In this document: piece after piece, positions 25,391 to 33,560 of the stretch
Layout: every line of letters begins with the position of its first letter
Numbering within the stretch: position 1 is the first letter of the stretch
NCBI GenBank assembly: GCA_964386385.1
Contig: CAYLRN010000004.1
Coordinates: forward strand, 124,001 to 188,000
Length of the DNA: 64,000 bases
Source of the DNA: RUG572 sp964386385
GTDB taxonomy: Bacteria > Verrucomicrobiota > Kiritimatiellia > RFP12 > UBA1067
Reading direction: 5' to 3'
Notes under the pieces: model-generated
Told to the model about the DNA's origin: nothing
The model's input: only the letters and a program-made list of their open reading frames with translations
The model's database searches: none
Made by a program: the position numbers and the translations under genes

Positions 25391-25411
25391 GGCGCGACGG
25401 GACGTCGCGCC
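25391..25411 (-). repeat. Variable-arm hairpin element
   Basis: Minus strand: GGTAGGG followed by arm CGCGACG, loop TCC, arm CGTCGCG and CC. The arms differ from the copy at 25220 but the flank and loop are the same. Confidence 0.7.
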
Positions 25412-25467
25412 CTACCGCCTTGAGCGCTTGACCAGCCGATTTCCGAGAACGCGCCGCGCACCCCCGG

Positions 25468-28101
25468 CTACCTGAAGAGCAGCATCGTGCCGGCAGGGTC
25501 GAACGGACTCGACCGATGGCAGATCCACGCCTTGCCGCCCGGAGCCGCAGCCCCCGCCCTGTAGACGCCGATCACGCGCTCGCCCTTCGGCAGATGCGCT
25601 CTTTCCGACTCGTCCACCGGCGAAACGTACGGCGCCGCCGCCCATCCCTGAAACGCCGACACGTAGACCCGCACCGGCTTGTCCGCATCCGACGCCTCCA
25701 CGCCGGCAAGCAGTTTCCCGAATGCGCCCTCGTCCACGACGGGCCCAAGGTACGTCACCGTCTTCAGCCCAGACGCGCCCGCGAATGCGTCCTCGCCCAC
25801 GGACAGATCCGCCGCCGCGTTGATGACAACATTCGTCAGCCCCCTGCAGTTCTGGAACGCCGCGTCGCCAATCGCCGTCATGCGGGATTTCCTGCCGCCC
25901 GTGCCGAGCGCAAGCGCGGAGAGGGCGTCGCCGTTCATGAAGACCCGAGTGCCGACGACCGAGGCGGACGGCAGCGTCAGCGCGCCGTGCATGCCGTTGC
26001 CTGCGTTCTGTCCGGCGAAGTTGACGGTGATGTTCGCCGCCACCTTGCCGAAATGCGCAAGACCGTCGAGGCTCCACCAGCCCATGTCCGTGTCCCTGAC
26101 CTTCGAGCCGTAGAACGCGCCGTCGAGACTGGCGTCGAAGTCGAACTTCGGCGCGCGGACGATAAACCGGCGCAGCTGCCTCTGGTCTGAGAACATCCAG
26201 CCGCACAGCGTTCCCGTCGCCGTCGGCTCGTCGATTATGATCGTCTCGTACGTTGCCCGGTAGCTCGTCGCGTGGAAGATCTGGGAGTTCGGCCAGGAGC
26301 CGAGCGTGCCAGGCGTCACGAGCGCGGTGGCGCCCGGCACGGAATCGTCCTTGCCGGAGGCAAACGCATTGCCCTTCCACGCGAGTTCTGAAAACGTCCA
26401 CACGGCGCCGGAGGCGTCCGCCACCGCCCCGCCGAGGTCGCACACCCCGCAGCCGGTGTTGTCCGGCGCATAGAAGGAGCAGGCGGAGGAGCGGGCCAGC
26501 TGGAGCGTGCGCCCTTCCGAATCGAGGACGGTCGCCTGGATGCGGAACTGCCCGTTGTCCGCAATCGCGTTCTTCCCGTCGTCTTCGACCGTCACCGTCC
26601 ACGGATGCGCGAAACGGGCGAAGAGCCAGGGTCTGCGTCCGTTCGCGCGATAGGCGAGCGAGACCGTCACCGTCTCGTTCGTTACCTTGCCGCCCGGCAC
26701 GTCTCCGTACCAGCCGAGGAACGTCCCGCCGCGCGCCGCATTCGGCTTCGCGACGAGCGTGGCCGAATAGTCCGACCCAAGCGGCAGCTTCCCGTCGACG
26801 GGCGCGAAGTCGCAGAAGGCAATCTCCACCGCGTCGCCGAAGAACGAATCGTACGTCACCCATTCGTCGACGGCGGCCATGTCGTAGGCGACGGCGACGT
26901 ACTGTTCCTTCGCGGAGCGAAAGACGTTCGTGGAGACCGTGCCGATGCGCACCGGCTTGTCCGGGTTCGCGTTGTGGTAGGCGAGGACGTCCTCGTCGGA
27001 GAGGCGGACGAAATCGCCCGACTCCTCGAACGGACGAAGCCAGTCCCGCCACTCGTCCGCGTCAGGCACGATGAACGTCGTCGCGCGCGCCGCCGCGTTG
27101 AACACGCTGTAGCCCGCCTTCTCCGTGAAATTCGGCGGCGCACCTGTGAACTCCACGCGCGACAGATTGGGACAGCCGTTGAAAATCTGGTGCGAGACCT
27201 GGTTGTTCGCCGCAAGGCCGACCACGACGTTCGTAAGACGGGCATTCCAGCCGAGACAGCCGTCTCCGAGATATCGGAGCGTCTTCGCCGTCGGCGACAG
27301 CACGATGTCTGTGAAGCCGGTCTTCCCGTCGCTGCCGCTGTTTCCGGAGACTCCCCAGTTGCCGATCGTCTCGACCTGCGGAAGGTTGAGGCAACCGGAA
27401 AACCTGCGATTGCTCAAGGCGTTGGCGCCGATCGTCTTCACGGACAGAAACGAGTTCGTCTTGAAGACGCCGGTCTGCGTGGCGATCTCCGCCTTGTGCT
27501 TTGATTCGGTCAACGCGCCGGCGTGGATGTTCTCCAGTTTCGGCAGCGTCAGGTCCCAGTTGAGCGTCTCGACCGTACCCGGAAGCTGCCCCTTGTCGAT
27601 TTCCTGGAACCATCCCGGCACGTCGATGACGATGTTCGTGTAGTTCGCAACCGGCTCGGCGATGGACTCCCCGTCCAAGTCCTGCGGCCTTCCGTTGAAC
27701 CATCCCCACAGTCCGCATTCGAGCGTCGTCGGCGCGATGAACTCCCTCGCCGTCCCCTTCACGGAATCAGCTCCCAGGGCGTACTGGACGATGTGGGTGA
27801 TCGTCCAGACTCCCCCGGTCGCGTCCATGACCGTCCCGCGCAGGTCAAGGGTGTCGGCGTTGTCCACGCCGTTGAGATAGGCGTTCTCGTAGCCGTTCGT
27901 CTCGATGCGGAGCTTGTGCGCCTCCGCAATGTACATGGAGGCGGCGACGACCCACGTCCCGTTCGAGATGCAGACGACGCCGGGGCGCGGACTGTCCGAA
28001 TCGTCCGCAGCGTACAATCTCCAGTCGGGGGCGTCCGCCCTTGCGGCGGCGGAACAGAGCAGGGCGGCGGCGAGAACGCCCTTCACGCAAAAGCCTTTCA
28101 T
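25468..28101 (-). CDS. Secreted BspA-like leucine-rich-repeat protein (exoprotein 2)
   Basis: An 877-residue exported protein. Signal peptide about residues 1-22 (MKGFCVKGVLAAALLCSAAARA). Residues 190-340 and again 690-790 contain irregular LRR_5/BspA-type repeats, for example NLPQVETIGNWG, LRYLGDGCLGWNARLTNVVVG and MTAIGDAAFQNCRGLTNVVI. A stretch near 455-500 (GGTFLGWYGDVPGGKVTN) resembles InlB B-repeat folds. BspA-like proteins often bind host or matrix ligands, which is only a family hint here. It ends SPFDPAGTMLLFR, the shared hydrophobic-arginine ending. Its promoter (28208-28235) has the A tract but weaker boxes. Confidence 0.82.
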   Translation of the reverse strand: MKGFCVKGVLAAALLCSAAARADAPDWRLYAADDSDSPRPGVVCISNGTWVVAASMYIAEAHKLRIETNGYENAYLNGVDNADTLDLRGTVMDATGGVWTITHIVQYALGADSVKGTAREFIAPTTLECGLWGWFNGRPQDLDGESIAEPVANYTNIVIDVPGWFQEIDKGQLPGTVETLNWDLTLPKLENIHAGALTESKHKAEIATQTGVFKTNSFLSVKTIGANALSNRRFSGCLNLPQVETIGNWGVSGNSGSDGKTGFTDIVLSPTAKTLRYLGDGCLGWNARLTNVVVGLAANNQVSHQIFNGCPNLSRVEFTGAPPNFTEKAGYSVFNAAARATTFIVPDADEWRDWLRPFEESGDFVRLSDEDVLAYHNANPDKPVRIGTVSTNVFRSAKEQYVAVAYDMAAVDEWVTYDSFFGDAVEIAFCDFAPVDGKLPLGSDYSATLVAKPNAARGGTFLGWYGDVPGGKVTNETVTVSLAYRANGRRPWLFARFAHPWTVTVEDDGKNAIADNGQFRIQATVLDSEGRTLQLARSSACSFYAPDNTGCGVCDLGGAVADASGAVWTFSELAWKGNAFASGKDDSVPGATALVTPGTLGSWPNSQIFHATSYRATYETIIIDEPTATGTLCGWMFSDQRQLRRFIVRAPKFDFDASLDGAFYGSKVRDTDMGWWSLDGLAHFGKVAANITVNFAGQNAGNGMHGALTLPSASVVGTRVFMNGDALSALALGTGGRKSRMTAIGDAAFQNCRGLTNVVINAAADLSVGEDAFAGASGLKTVTYLGPVVDEGAFGKLLAGVEASDADKPVRVYVSAFQGWAAAPYVSPVDESERAHLPKGERVIGVYRAGAAAPGGKAWICHRSSPFDPAGTMLLFR

Positions 28102-28207
28102 AGTCTACCTCTCTTCGCGGTTGCAGTCCAAAAACACGTCCATGGCGCTTCCGCGGCACACGAAAGCGACACATACAGTCTACAAGTTTTCAATGCCGTT
28201 GCGCAAG

Positions 28208-28235
28208 CGGATAATTGTTTTTTTTTTCTTGATAT
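28208..28235 (-). promoter_or_regulatory. A-tract promoter P2 (exoprotein 2)
   Basis: Minus strand: ten A (28218-28227), four more bases, then TATCCG (28208-28213) as the -10. The -35 position reads ATATCA and is poor. The leader would be about 100 bases. It is the weakest of the five A-tract promoters. Confidence 0.5.
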
Positions 28236-28526
28236 TCCAATGAGTTTTGCATGATTGACTGTGATTTTTAGCGACGAATCTATAAGGCCCGAAGTATCGA
28301 TCCAATGCACAGCACGGTGAATTGCACGCGAAATGCCCCACCTCGCCGAAGATTCCCGCGATGCACTTCGGCAGCGTTCTGAACTGTCTCATTCTCTCTC
28401 CTTTTCCTCGTGGACGTCCTGCGCTCCGCCCCGCGCGTCCCCGGCCGCCGGCGGCCGCAGTGGTCCAGTATATGATGCACTTTTCAATGGGAGAAAGAAG
28501 GTCGGCTGGAGGGCGTGGAGTTGTGG
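28236..28526. other. Intergenic stretch with no recognised feature
   Basis: About 290 bases between the divergent exoprotein 2 promoter and the defence-island promoter. The left part is AT-rich and the right part carries a GC-rich segment (28400-28450). I see no RNA gene, no repeat family member and no convincing coding region. Confidence 0.4.
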
Positions 28527-28532
28527 TATAAT
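28527..28532 (+). promoter_or_regulatory. Extended -10 promoter opening the defence island
   Basis: TTGTGGTATAATGGCG contains TGGTATAAT; TATAAT ends 14 bases before the ATG at 28547, so the leader is at most a few bases. The same word, followed by GGC, precedes the second methyltransferase-remnant gene at 38158. Confidence 0.6.
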
Positions 28533-28546
28533 GGCGGTTTGAAACC

Positions 28547-28714
28547 ATGACGGCAGACGGACAGCATAAACCTTTCATCGACCTCTTCGCGGGATGCGGA
28601 GGGCTGTCGCTTGGCATGGAGCAGGCGGGGTTCGCGCCTGTCTTCGCCAACGAGATAAGGGACGTCGCGGCGGAGACGTACCGCAGAAAGGAGACCATGT
28701 CATGGGGGCGTTAG
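28547..28714 (+). pseudogene. Truncated 5' copy of the C5-methyltransferase gene (55 codons)
   Basis: This short frame encodes MTADGQHKPFIDLFAGCGG and continues through SLGMEQAGFAPVFANEI to AAETYRRK, the AdoMet-binding start of a C5-cytosine methyltransferase, then ends after MSWGR. Bases 28573-28689 match 29867-29983 at 112 of 117 positions. It keeps promoter and start, ends 13 bases inside the yhcG gene, and may now serve only as a translated leader that delivers ribosomes to yhcG. It has no catalytic motif beyond motif I, so it cannot be active. Confidence 0.75.
28573..28689 (+). repeat. 117-bp direct repeat, left copy
   Basis: 112 of 117 bases identical to 29867-29983. The two copies flank yhcG and lie 1,294 bases apart, so recombination between them would delete yhcG and place the full methyltransferase under the 28527 promoter. 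Confidence 0.9.
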
Positions 28715-29856
28715 TCGATCAGGAGTATTCTGATTGGCTTCAGTCGATATCCAAACGCTATCGTCAAAGCCAGATCAAGGCGGCGGTTGCCGTAAATGCC
28801 GAAATGCTGAAGTTCTACTTCCAGCTTGGTCGTGACATGGTGCGCATGGAGAAGGATCAGCCATGGGGAAACAGGTTCATTCAAAGGCTTGGCTCTGACT
28901 TGCGGGCCGCAATGCCTAAAGCGAACTGCTTCTCGTATACGAATCTCCGCTATATGCGATATTTCTTCAAGTTGTATGCGGATACCACAATTTGTCATCA
29001 AGTTGGTGGAAAATTGCCGCCCGTAGATTCAAAGCATGTCGTTCGTCAGTCCGATGGCGAGATTTGTCACCAAGTTGGTGACAAAACATATGTCATGAAC
29101 TTCGAAGAAGTCTATCCAAACGCAGCCCGACTCATATTCTCCGTTCCGTGGCGACATCACATCGTGTTGATCGACAAGTTCCGCACCAATCAGAAGACTG
29201 CGCTTTTTTACGTCAATCAGATAGTAAACTGCGGTTGGAGTCGTGCAGTTTTGATGCATTTCATCGACACGCAGCTGCATCTTCGCCATGGCAAGTCCGT
29301 GTCCAACTTTGCAGCCGTATTGCCTGAGACTGACAGCGACCTTGCGCAGGAGATGACAAAAGACCCATATTGCTTCGACTTCATCGCCCTCACGCCAAAA
29401 TATCGTGAAAGGGAACTCATGGACGCGATGATGGCACACATCGAGAAGTTCCTGTTGGAGCTTGGTCGTGGTTTCATGCTCGTCGGGCGTGAATACCGCC
29501 TTGAGGTAGGTACGAAGGAGTTGTTCGCCGACTTGCTTTTCTTTCATATGAACCTCAACAGGTATATCGTGGTCGAGGTCAAGGCAGTGGAGTTTTCCGC
29601 CGACCACCTTGGGCAGCTGGGACTGTATGTCTCTGCAGTCAACCACATCCTCAAGAAGCCGACACATGAGCCAACAATAGGGCTGCTCATTTGCAAGACG
29701 AAAGACAACACGATGGTCAAATGGGCACTTGAATCCTCGCAGCAGCCGATCGGCGTATCAGAGTTCAGGCTTCAGGAAGTTCTGCCGAAGGAAGTCGAAA
29801 GCGACCTTCCAAGTATCGCGGAAATCGAGGCCGAAATGCAAAGAGGCATCACATGA
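28702..29856 (+). CDS. YhcG/DUF1016 family PDDEXK nuclease
   Basis: A 384-residue protein of the YhcG (DUF1016) family. The N-terminal helical domain starts SDWLQSISKRYRQSQIKAAVAVNAEMLKFY, then FIQRLGSDLRAAMP and FSYTNLRYMRYFFKLY. The C-terminal PD-(D/E)XK nuclease is visible as KELFADLLFFHMNLNRYIVVEVKAVEF near 275-295, with Asp and Glu-x-Lys. The start at 28702 follows AAAGGAG at 28687-28693. YhcG proteins are common in restriction islands, often near type I systems; the exact role is unclear. A palindromic stretch encodes two copies of ICHQVG-K between the domains. The stop overlaps the next methyltransferase start (ATGA). Base composition is lower in GC than the flanking methyltransferase copies. 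Confidence 0.88.
   Translation: MGALVDQEYSDWLQSISKRYRQSQIKAAVAVNAEMLKFYFQLGRDMVRMEKDQPWGNRFIQRLGSDLRAAMPKANCFSYTNLRYMRYFFKLYADTTICHQVGGKLPPVDSKHVVRQSDGEICHQVGDKTYVMNFEEVYPNAARLIFSVPWRHHIVLIDKFRTNQKTALFYVNQIVNCGWSRAVLMHFIDTQLHLRHGKSVSNFAAVLPETDSDLAQEMTKDPYCFDFIALTPKYRERELMDAMMAHIEKFLLELGRGFMLVGREYRLEVGTKELFADLLFFHMNLNRYIVVEVKAVEFSADHLGQLGLYVSAVNHILKKPTHEPTIGLLICKTKDNTMVKWALESSQQPIGVSEFRLQEVLPKEVESDLPSIAEIEAEMQRGIT
28991..29085. repeat. Palindromic repeats inside yhcG
   Basis: 29063-29085 is a perfect inverted repeat (TTTGTCACCAA, one centre base, TTGGTGACAAA). 28991-29013 is a close variant. Each codes for ICHQVG and they lie in the linker between the helical and nuclease domains. Confidence 0.8.
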
Positions 29857-30974
29857 AGCGGTCGGCTTTCATCGACCTCTTCGCGGGATGCGGAGGGATG
29901 TCGCTTGGCATGGAGCAGGCGGGGTTCGCGCCGGTCTTCGCAAACGAGATATGGGACGTCGCGGCGGAGACATACCGCAGAAACAGGGGATTGTCGGAAA
30001 AACAGGTCTTCGTCGGGGACGTCAAGTACCTTGTTTCGCACATATCCGATTTCCCCATCCCGAAGAACGTGACGATGGTCTGCGGAGGTCCGCCCTGCCA
30101 GGGCTTTTCAATGGCGAACCGTCAGCGCGTGATCGACGACCCGCGCAACCATCTCTACAAGTCCTATCTTGAATTTCTCTCCAAAACCCATCCATTGTTC
30201 TTCGTTATGGAGAACGTGCGCGGAATGGCCTCGAGGATTGACGAAATCGTCGACAATTTCCGCGCAACGCTTGGAGACGAGTATTCGTTCGCCCACTCCC
30301 TGCTGAATGCGTCGGACTACGGCGTTCCGCAAAACCGCGTCCGATTCATCTTGATTGGAAATCGGATTGGCGTTGATTCGTCCGTCGTATTCAAGGACAT
30401 AAAGTCGTTCGCCGGCGAACGCCATGTCCTGCGCGAGACGCTGGAGGGCCTTCCTGAACTTGGACACAAAGCCGCAAAGGGGAAATGCGAGGAGGAGTCG
30501 GATGCAGTCGGATACTTCGAACGCCAGTTCGATTATCCGAACACGCCGTACTATCAATTCATCAACGGAGACCGGTCTGTTTCAAAGTTGTACAACCACA
30601 AGAACCGCTACAACAATCCACGCGACATAGAAATCTACAGACGCCTTCCGCAGGGCGGCAATTCACTTCATCCGTCAATCGCCGACATAATGCCGTATGG
30701 GCGCAGAAACGGCATCTTCAAGGACAAGTATTTCAAACTTGAAGAGGACAAGGTGTGCAAGACCATCACTTCGCACATGAAGTTCGACTGCAACATGTAC
30801 ATCCATCCGTGGTTTGCCCGCGGTCTTACGGCGCGAGAGGCGGCGCGGATTCAGACGTTCCCCGACGACTTTGTGTTCTACGGCCCGCAGAATTCATGGT
30901 ATGGACAGATCGGCAACGCCGTGCCCGTCAAATTGGCCTACGCCATCGGCAGAGGGTTGATGAAACACCTATGA
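29853..30974 (+). CDS. DNA (cytosine-5) methyltransferase 1
   Basis: A 373-residue C5 methyltransferase. Motif I FAGCGGMSLGMEQAG near 9, motif IV catalytic GGPPCQGFSMANRQR near 78, motif VI FVMENVRGM near 116, motif VIII VPQNRVRFILIG near 156, and motifs IX/X (RGLTAREAARIQTFPDDF and GQIGNAVPVKLA) at the end. All blocks are intact, so the enzyme should be active. The target-recognition region spans about 200-300. In LlaJI-like loci two such enzymes protect the two strands of an asymmetric site. It overlaps yhcG by 4 and the next gene by 4. Confidence 0.93.
   Translation: MKRSAFIDLFAGCGGMSLGMEQAGFAPVFANEIWDVAAETYRRNRGLSEKQVFVGDVKYLVSHISDFPIPKNVTMVCGGPPCQGFSMANRQRVIDDPRNHLYKSYLEFLSKTHPLFFVMENVRGMASRIDEIVDNFRATLGDEYSFAHSLLNASDYGVPQNRVRFILIGNRIGVDSSVVFKDIKSFAGERHVLRETLEGLPELGHKAAKGKCEEESDAVGYFERQFDYPNTPYYQFINGDRSVSKLYNHKNRYNNPRDIEIYRRLPQGGNSLHPSIADIMPYGRRNGIFKDKYFKLEEDKVCKTITSHMKFDCNMYIHPWFARGLTAREAARIQTFPDDFVFYGPQNSWYGQIGNAVPVKLAYAIGRGLMKHL
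29867..29983 (+). repeat. 117-bp direct repeat, right copy
   Basis: Native copy at the start of methyltransferase 1; pairs with 28573-28689 (five mismatches). Confidence 0.9.
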
Positions 30975-32029
30975 AGCACGTGGAACTGTTTTCGGGAATC
31001 GGCGGCTTTCGTCAGGCCATGCGTCTGCTGACGCAAGACGGAGGCCCCGAATTCACGTGCGTCGGACATTCGGAAATCGACGCATCCGCCCAAAGGACAT
31101 ATCGCGCGAATTTCGACGTCGTTGGTGAAACTGACATTGGAGACATTGCAGCATTTGCCGAAGACGACTCCCTCATGGACGCATTGCCCCCATTCCAGCT
31201 CCTGACAGGAGGATTCCCCTGCCAGTCGTTCAGCATGATGGGGGCGCAGCGCGGATTCGACGACACAAGGGGAACGCTCTTCTTCTCGATGGCGAAACTC
31301 ATCGCAAGAAAGCTTCCGCCTTTCCTTCTCCTGGAGAACGTGAAGAATCTGCGGACGCATGACGGCGGGAATACCTGTCGCATCATCGTAAAGACGCTTG
31401 AGAACATTGGCTACACAGTCCATTCCGACGTCTTCAACACGGCCGAATACGGTCTTGCGCAGACGCGAAACAGAATCTACATTTTCGCCACTCGTCGCAA
31501 ACCTCCCATGGGCTTCGCCTTTACGGAAGAAAACGTGCGAGATCATTTCCGCATCCTGCGCAACACCTCCCTGCTGAAGCAAAAAAGCACGTTGGACGTT
31601 CTCGCTGAAACAGTCCCCGAAAAGTATTTCCTTTCCGACAAGCTGAAGCGGACGATATTGGCAAACGGATCGGGCGGTTTCGTCGCGAAGTCCGAGATTG
31701 ACCTGCCCATCGCAAGGCCTCTTTGCGCAACGATGGCAAAAATGCACCGCGCCTGCCAGGACAACTACTTCAGCGAACGGTTTGTCTTCTCTCGCGGCAG
31801 GGTTCGCTACGCGGGCGGCGTGGAGAACTCCGCAGACGAGCGCATCAGGCGGCTGTTGCCAGAAGAGGCGTTTGAACTTCAGGGGTTCGGTCGTGAGTTT
31901 GTACGAAATGCGCGTGAGCGGTTCAAAGTCGCGGACTGCAGTCTCTACAAGCAGGCGGGGAATGCCGTCAGCGTGAACGTCGTCTATGCGATTCTCGCGT
32001 ATCTGTCCAAATCGTTCAACTGGAGGTGA
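30971..32029 (+). CDS. DNA (cytosine-5) methyltransferase 2
   Basis: A 352-residue C5 methyltransferase of a different subfamily from its neighbour. Start at the ATG that overlaps the previous stop (ATGA). Motifs: LFSGIGGFRQAM near 5, TGGFPCQSFSMMGAQRG near 77, LLENVKNL near 117, AQTRNRIYIFA near 159 and, at the end, LLPEEAFELQGFG with LYKQAGNAVSVNVVYAIL. All catalytic blocks are intact. Together with methyltransferase 1 it forms the two-enzyme modification module expected in a LlaJI-type system. Five bases later comes the remnant start of the gene that used to follow. Confidence 0.93.
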   Translation: MKHVELFSGIGGFRQAMRLLTQDGGPEFTCVGHSEIDASAQRTYRANFDVVGETDIGDIAAFAEDDSLMDALPPFQLLTGGFPCQSFSMMGAQRGFDDTRGTLFFSMAKLIARKLPPFLLLENVKNLRTHDGGNTCRIIVKTLENIGYTVHSDVFNTAEYGLAQTRNRIYIFATRRKPPMGFAFTEENVRDHFRILRNTSLLKQKSTLDVLAETVPEKYFLSDKLKRTILANGSGGFVAKSEIDLPIARPLCATMAKMHRACQDNYFSERFVFSRGRVRYAGGVENSADERIRRLLPEEAFELQGFGREFVRNARERFKVADCSLYKQAGNAVSVNVVYAILAYLSKSFNWR

Positions 32030-32033
32030 TGAG

Positions 32034-32123
32034 ATGGCGCTTGAAAAACAATTGGCGGACACTGATTCTGCGCTCATTGTCTCTGTCCTCACAATAATGC
32101 GCGATAACAACAATATACACTGA
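32034..32123 (+). pseudogene. 29-codon remnant of the next operon gene
   Basis: GGAGGTGATGAG followed by an ATG frame encoding MALEKQLADTDSALIVSVL and ending TIMRDNNNIH. It has an excellent ribosome site and tight spacing to methyltransferase 2, yet stops where the AT-rich segment begins. I read it as the original 5' end of the McrB-like gene (or another operon gene) left behind when its N-terminal part was replaced. It could also be a genuine small peptide. Confidence 0.5.
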
Positions 32124-32151
32124 CAACTCAAAAATATTTGTTGAGATGCCA

Positions 32152-32180
32152 TTGAAAAGTGAGTGGGTGTTTGCTATCAT
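32152..32180 (+). promoter_or_regulatory. Promoter of the inserted regulator and third methyltransferase
   Basis: TTGAAA (32152-32157), 17-base spacer, TATCAT (32175-32180), about 30 bases before the regulator. It supplies the AT-rich insert with its own promoter. Confidence 0.6.
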
Positions 32181-32212
32181 CTTCGTGCATCTGATTCAAG
32201 AGGAATTCCCGC

Positions 32213-32449
32213 ATGGCAATGAGCTATAAAAAGTTGTGGAAACTATTGATTGACCGCGATATGACGCGGGGCGATCTGCACCATGTTTCGGGGGTAGCGC
32301 CGTCCACTCTCACAAAAATGTCCAAAGGAGAATGTGTCGCAACGAATGTCATTGAACGCATCTGCAAGGCGCTAAAGTGCGATGTCGGAGACATCATGGA
32401 AGTGGTTTCTGACGAAAACGAGATAATAGTCAAAAGTGCGGCGACTTGA
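32213..32449 (+). CDS. XRE-family helix-turn-helix regulator (likely restriction controller)
   Basis: A 78-residue Cro/C1-type HTH protein: YKKLWKLLIDRDMTRGDLHHVSGVAPSTLTKMSKGECVATNVIERICKALKCDVGDIMEVV. It looks like the small controllers that pace restriction-modification expression. A ribosome site (AAGAGGAA) precedes the ATG at 32213; a second ATG two codons later is possible. The following methyltransferase starts 32 bases downstream and has the same AT-rich composition, so the two probably arrived together. Confidence 0.85.
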   Translation: MAMSYKKLWKLLIDRDMTRGDLHHVSGVAPSTLTKMSKGECVATNVIERICKALKCDVGDIMEVVSDENEIIVKSAAT

Positions 32450-32481
32450 AGTTTTATGGCGTAGAATCGTGGGAGAATTAA

Positions 32482-33558
32482 ATGGCAAACAGGTTAAAAA
32501 AATCTATTTCCCAAAGTAGTGTAAGCACAAGTGCAAATGTTGTAGACCCGATGAAATTGCCTCGACATAAGAAGATTCGTGTTTTTGAGGGCTTCGCCGG
32601 ATATGGTGGCGCATCTTTTGGACTTATCCGTGCAGGAGTTAAATTTGAGGTTGTAGGGTATTCTGAATTTGACAAATTTGCGTCAGCACTCTATGACGCC
32701 AATTTTCATGATGCCAAAGGTCTCCCGATTAAGAATTGGGGGGATATTACAAAAATAGAGCCTGAAGAACTCCCTGATTTCGATCTTTTCACTGGAGGAT
32801 TCCCATGTCAGCCATTCTCTTCCGTAGGATTGCAAAAAGGAGAGAATGACACTTATGGACGAGGCACGTTGTGTCATGACATTTTGCGGATCTGTAAAGT
32901 CAAGAAACCGAAATATATCTTACTTGAAAATGTCAAAGGACTGACGGCAAAAAAATTTGCTCCGACATTTGATGCCATCAAACGCGCATTAAAGGAAATG
33001 GGCTATGGCGACTTGCATTACGTTGTCCTGAATACACTTGATTATGGCATTCCGCAAAACAGAGAACGCTTGTGGATGTTTGCCCAATTGGGTGGCTTGC
33101 CAGAATCGTTTTCAATGACTCCGCCAAAGCGGCCATATGAGAAACGGCTAAAAGATTATCTCGATCAAAATCCCCCCGCAGAGTTATATCTGTCCAATGC
33201 ACAAATTGAGCGCCTTAAGATTGTATATGGCATACCATCTTTTGTGGTTAAGGAACCCTCATGCTTTGACCTCTATAACAGAAATATAAGGTCGGATGGT
33301 ATTTGCATAACGATACTTGCTCCCGAACACAATAAATTGCGCCTTGTTGAGATGCCTAAGAAAGATGGGCAGGAAGTAGTTCGAAAATTAAGTGTTGCAG
33401 AGCAATTCCGACTGATGGGATTTAAGGACGGAGAGATAAGTTTTGCAGGGCAATCGTATTCACAGCTTTCAAAACGTGCGGCAAATGGCTGGGATGTCAA
33501 CTTGGTTGGCATTTTGTTGAATCACATTTTCTGTCAGTTGTTAAAAAGAAAGGCATAG
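32482..33558 (+). CDS. DNA (cytosine-5) methyltransferase 3 (AT-rich, acquired)
   Basis: A 358-residue C5 methyltransferase with clearly lower GC than its neighbours. Motifs: VFEGFAGYGGASFGL near 34, FTGGFPCQPFSSVGLQKG near 103, ILLENVKGL near 145, IPQNRERLWMFA near 186, and a C-terminal LSVAEQFRLMGFKDGE. A short lysine/serine-rich N-terminal extension precedes the core. The C-terminal motif X region is weak but present (WDVNLVGILLNHIF). It ends two bases before the McrB-like gene, whose N-terminal part shares its composition, so a methyltransferase and its matching recognition domain may have moved as one block. Confidence 0.9.
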   Translation: MANRLKKSISQSSVSTSANVVDPMKLPRHKKIRVFEGFAGYGGASFGLIRAGVKFEVVGYSEFDKFASALYDANFHDAKGLPIKNWGDITKIEPEELPDFDLFTGGFPCQPFSSVGLQKGENDTYGRGTLCHDILRICKVKKPKYILLENVKGLTAKKFAPTFDAIKRALKEMGYGDLHYVVLNTLDYGIPQNRERLWMFAQLGGLPESFSMTPPKRPYEKRLKDYLDQNPPAELYLSNAQIERLKIVYGIPSFVVKEPSCFDLYNRNIRSDGICITILAPEHNKLRLVEMPKKDGQEVVRKLSVAEQFRLMGFKDGEISFAGQSYSQLSKRAANGWDVNLVGILLNHIFCQLLKRKA

Positions 33559-33560
33559 CG

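Noticed and set aside
28702..29856. yhcG and the 117-bp repeats as an IS or composite transposon
   Set aside because: There is no transposase, no terminal inverted repeats and no target duplication; the repeats are pieces of the methyltransferase gene.
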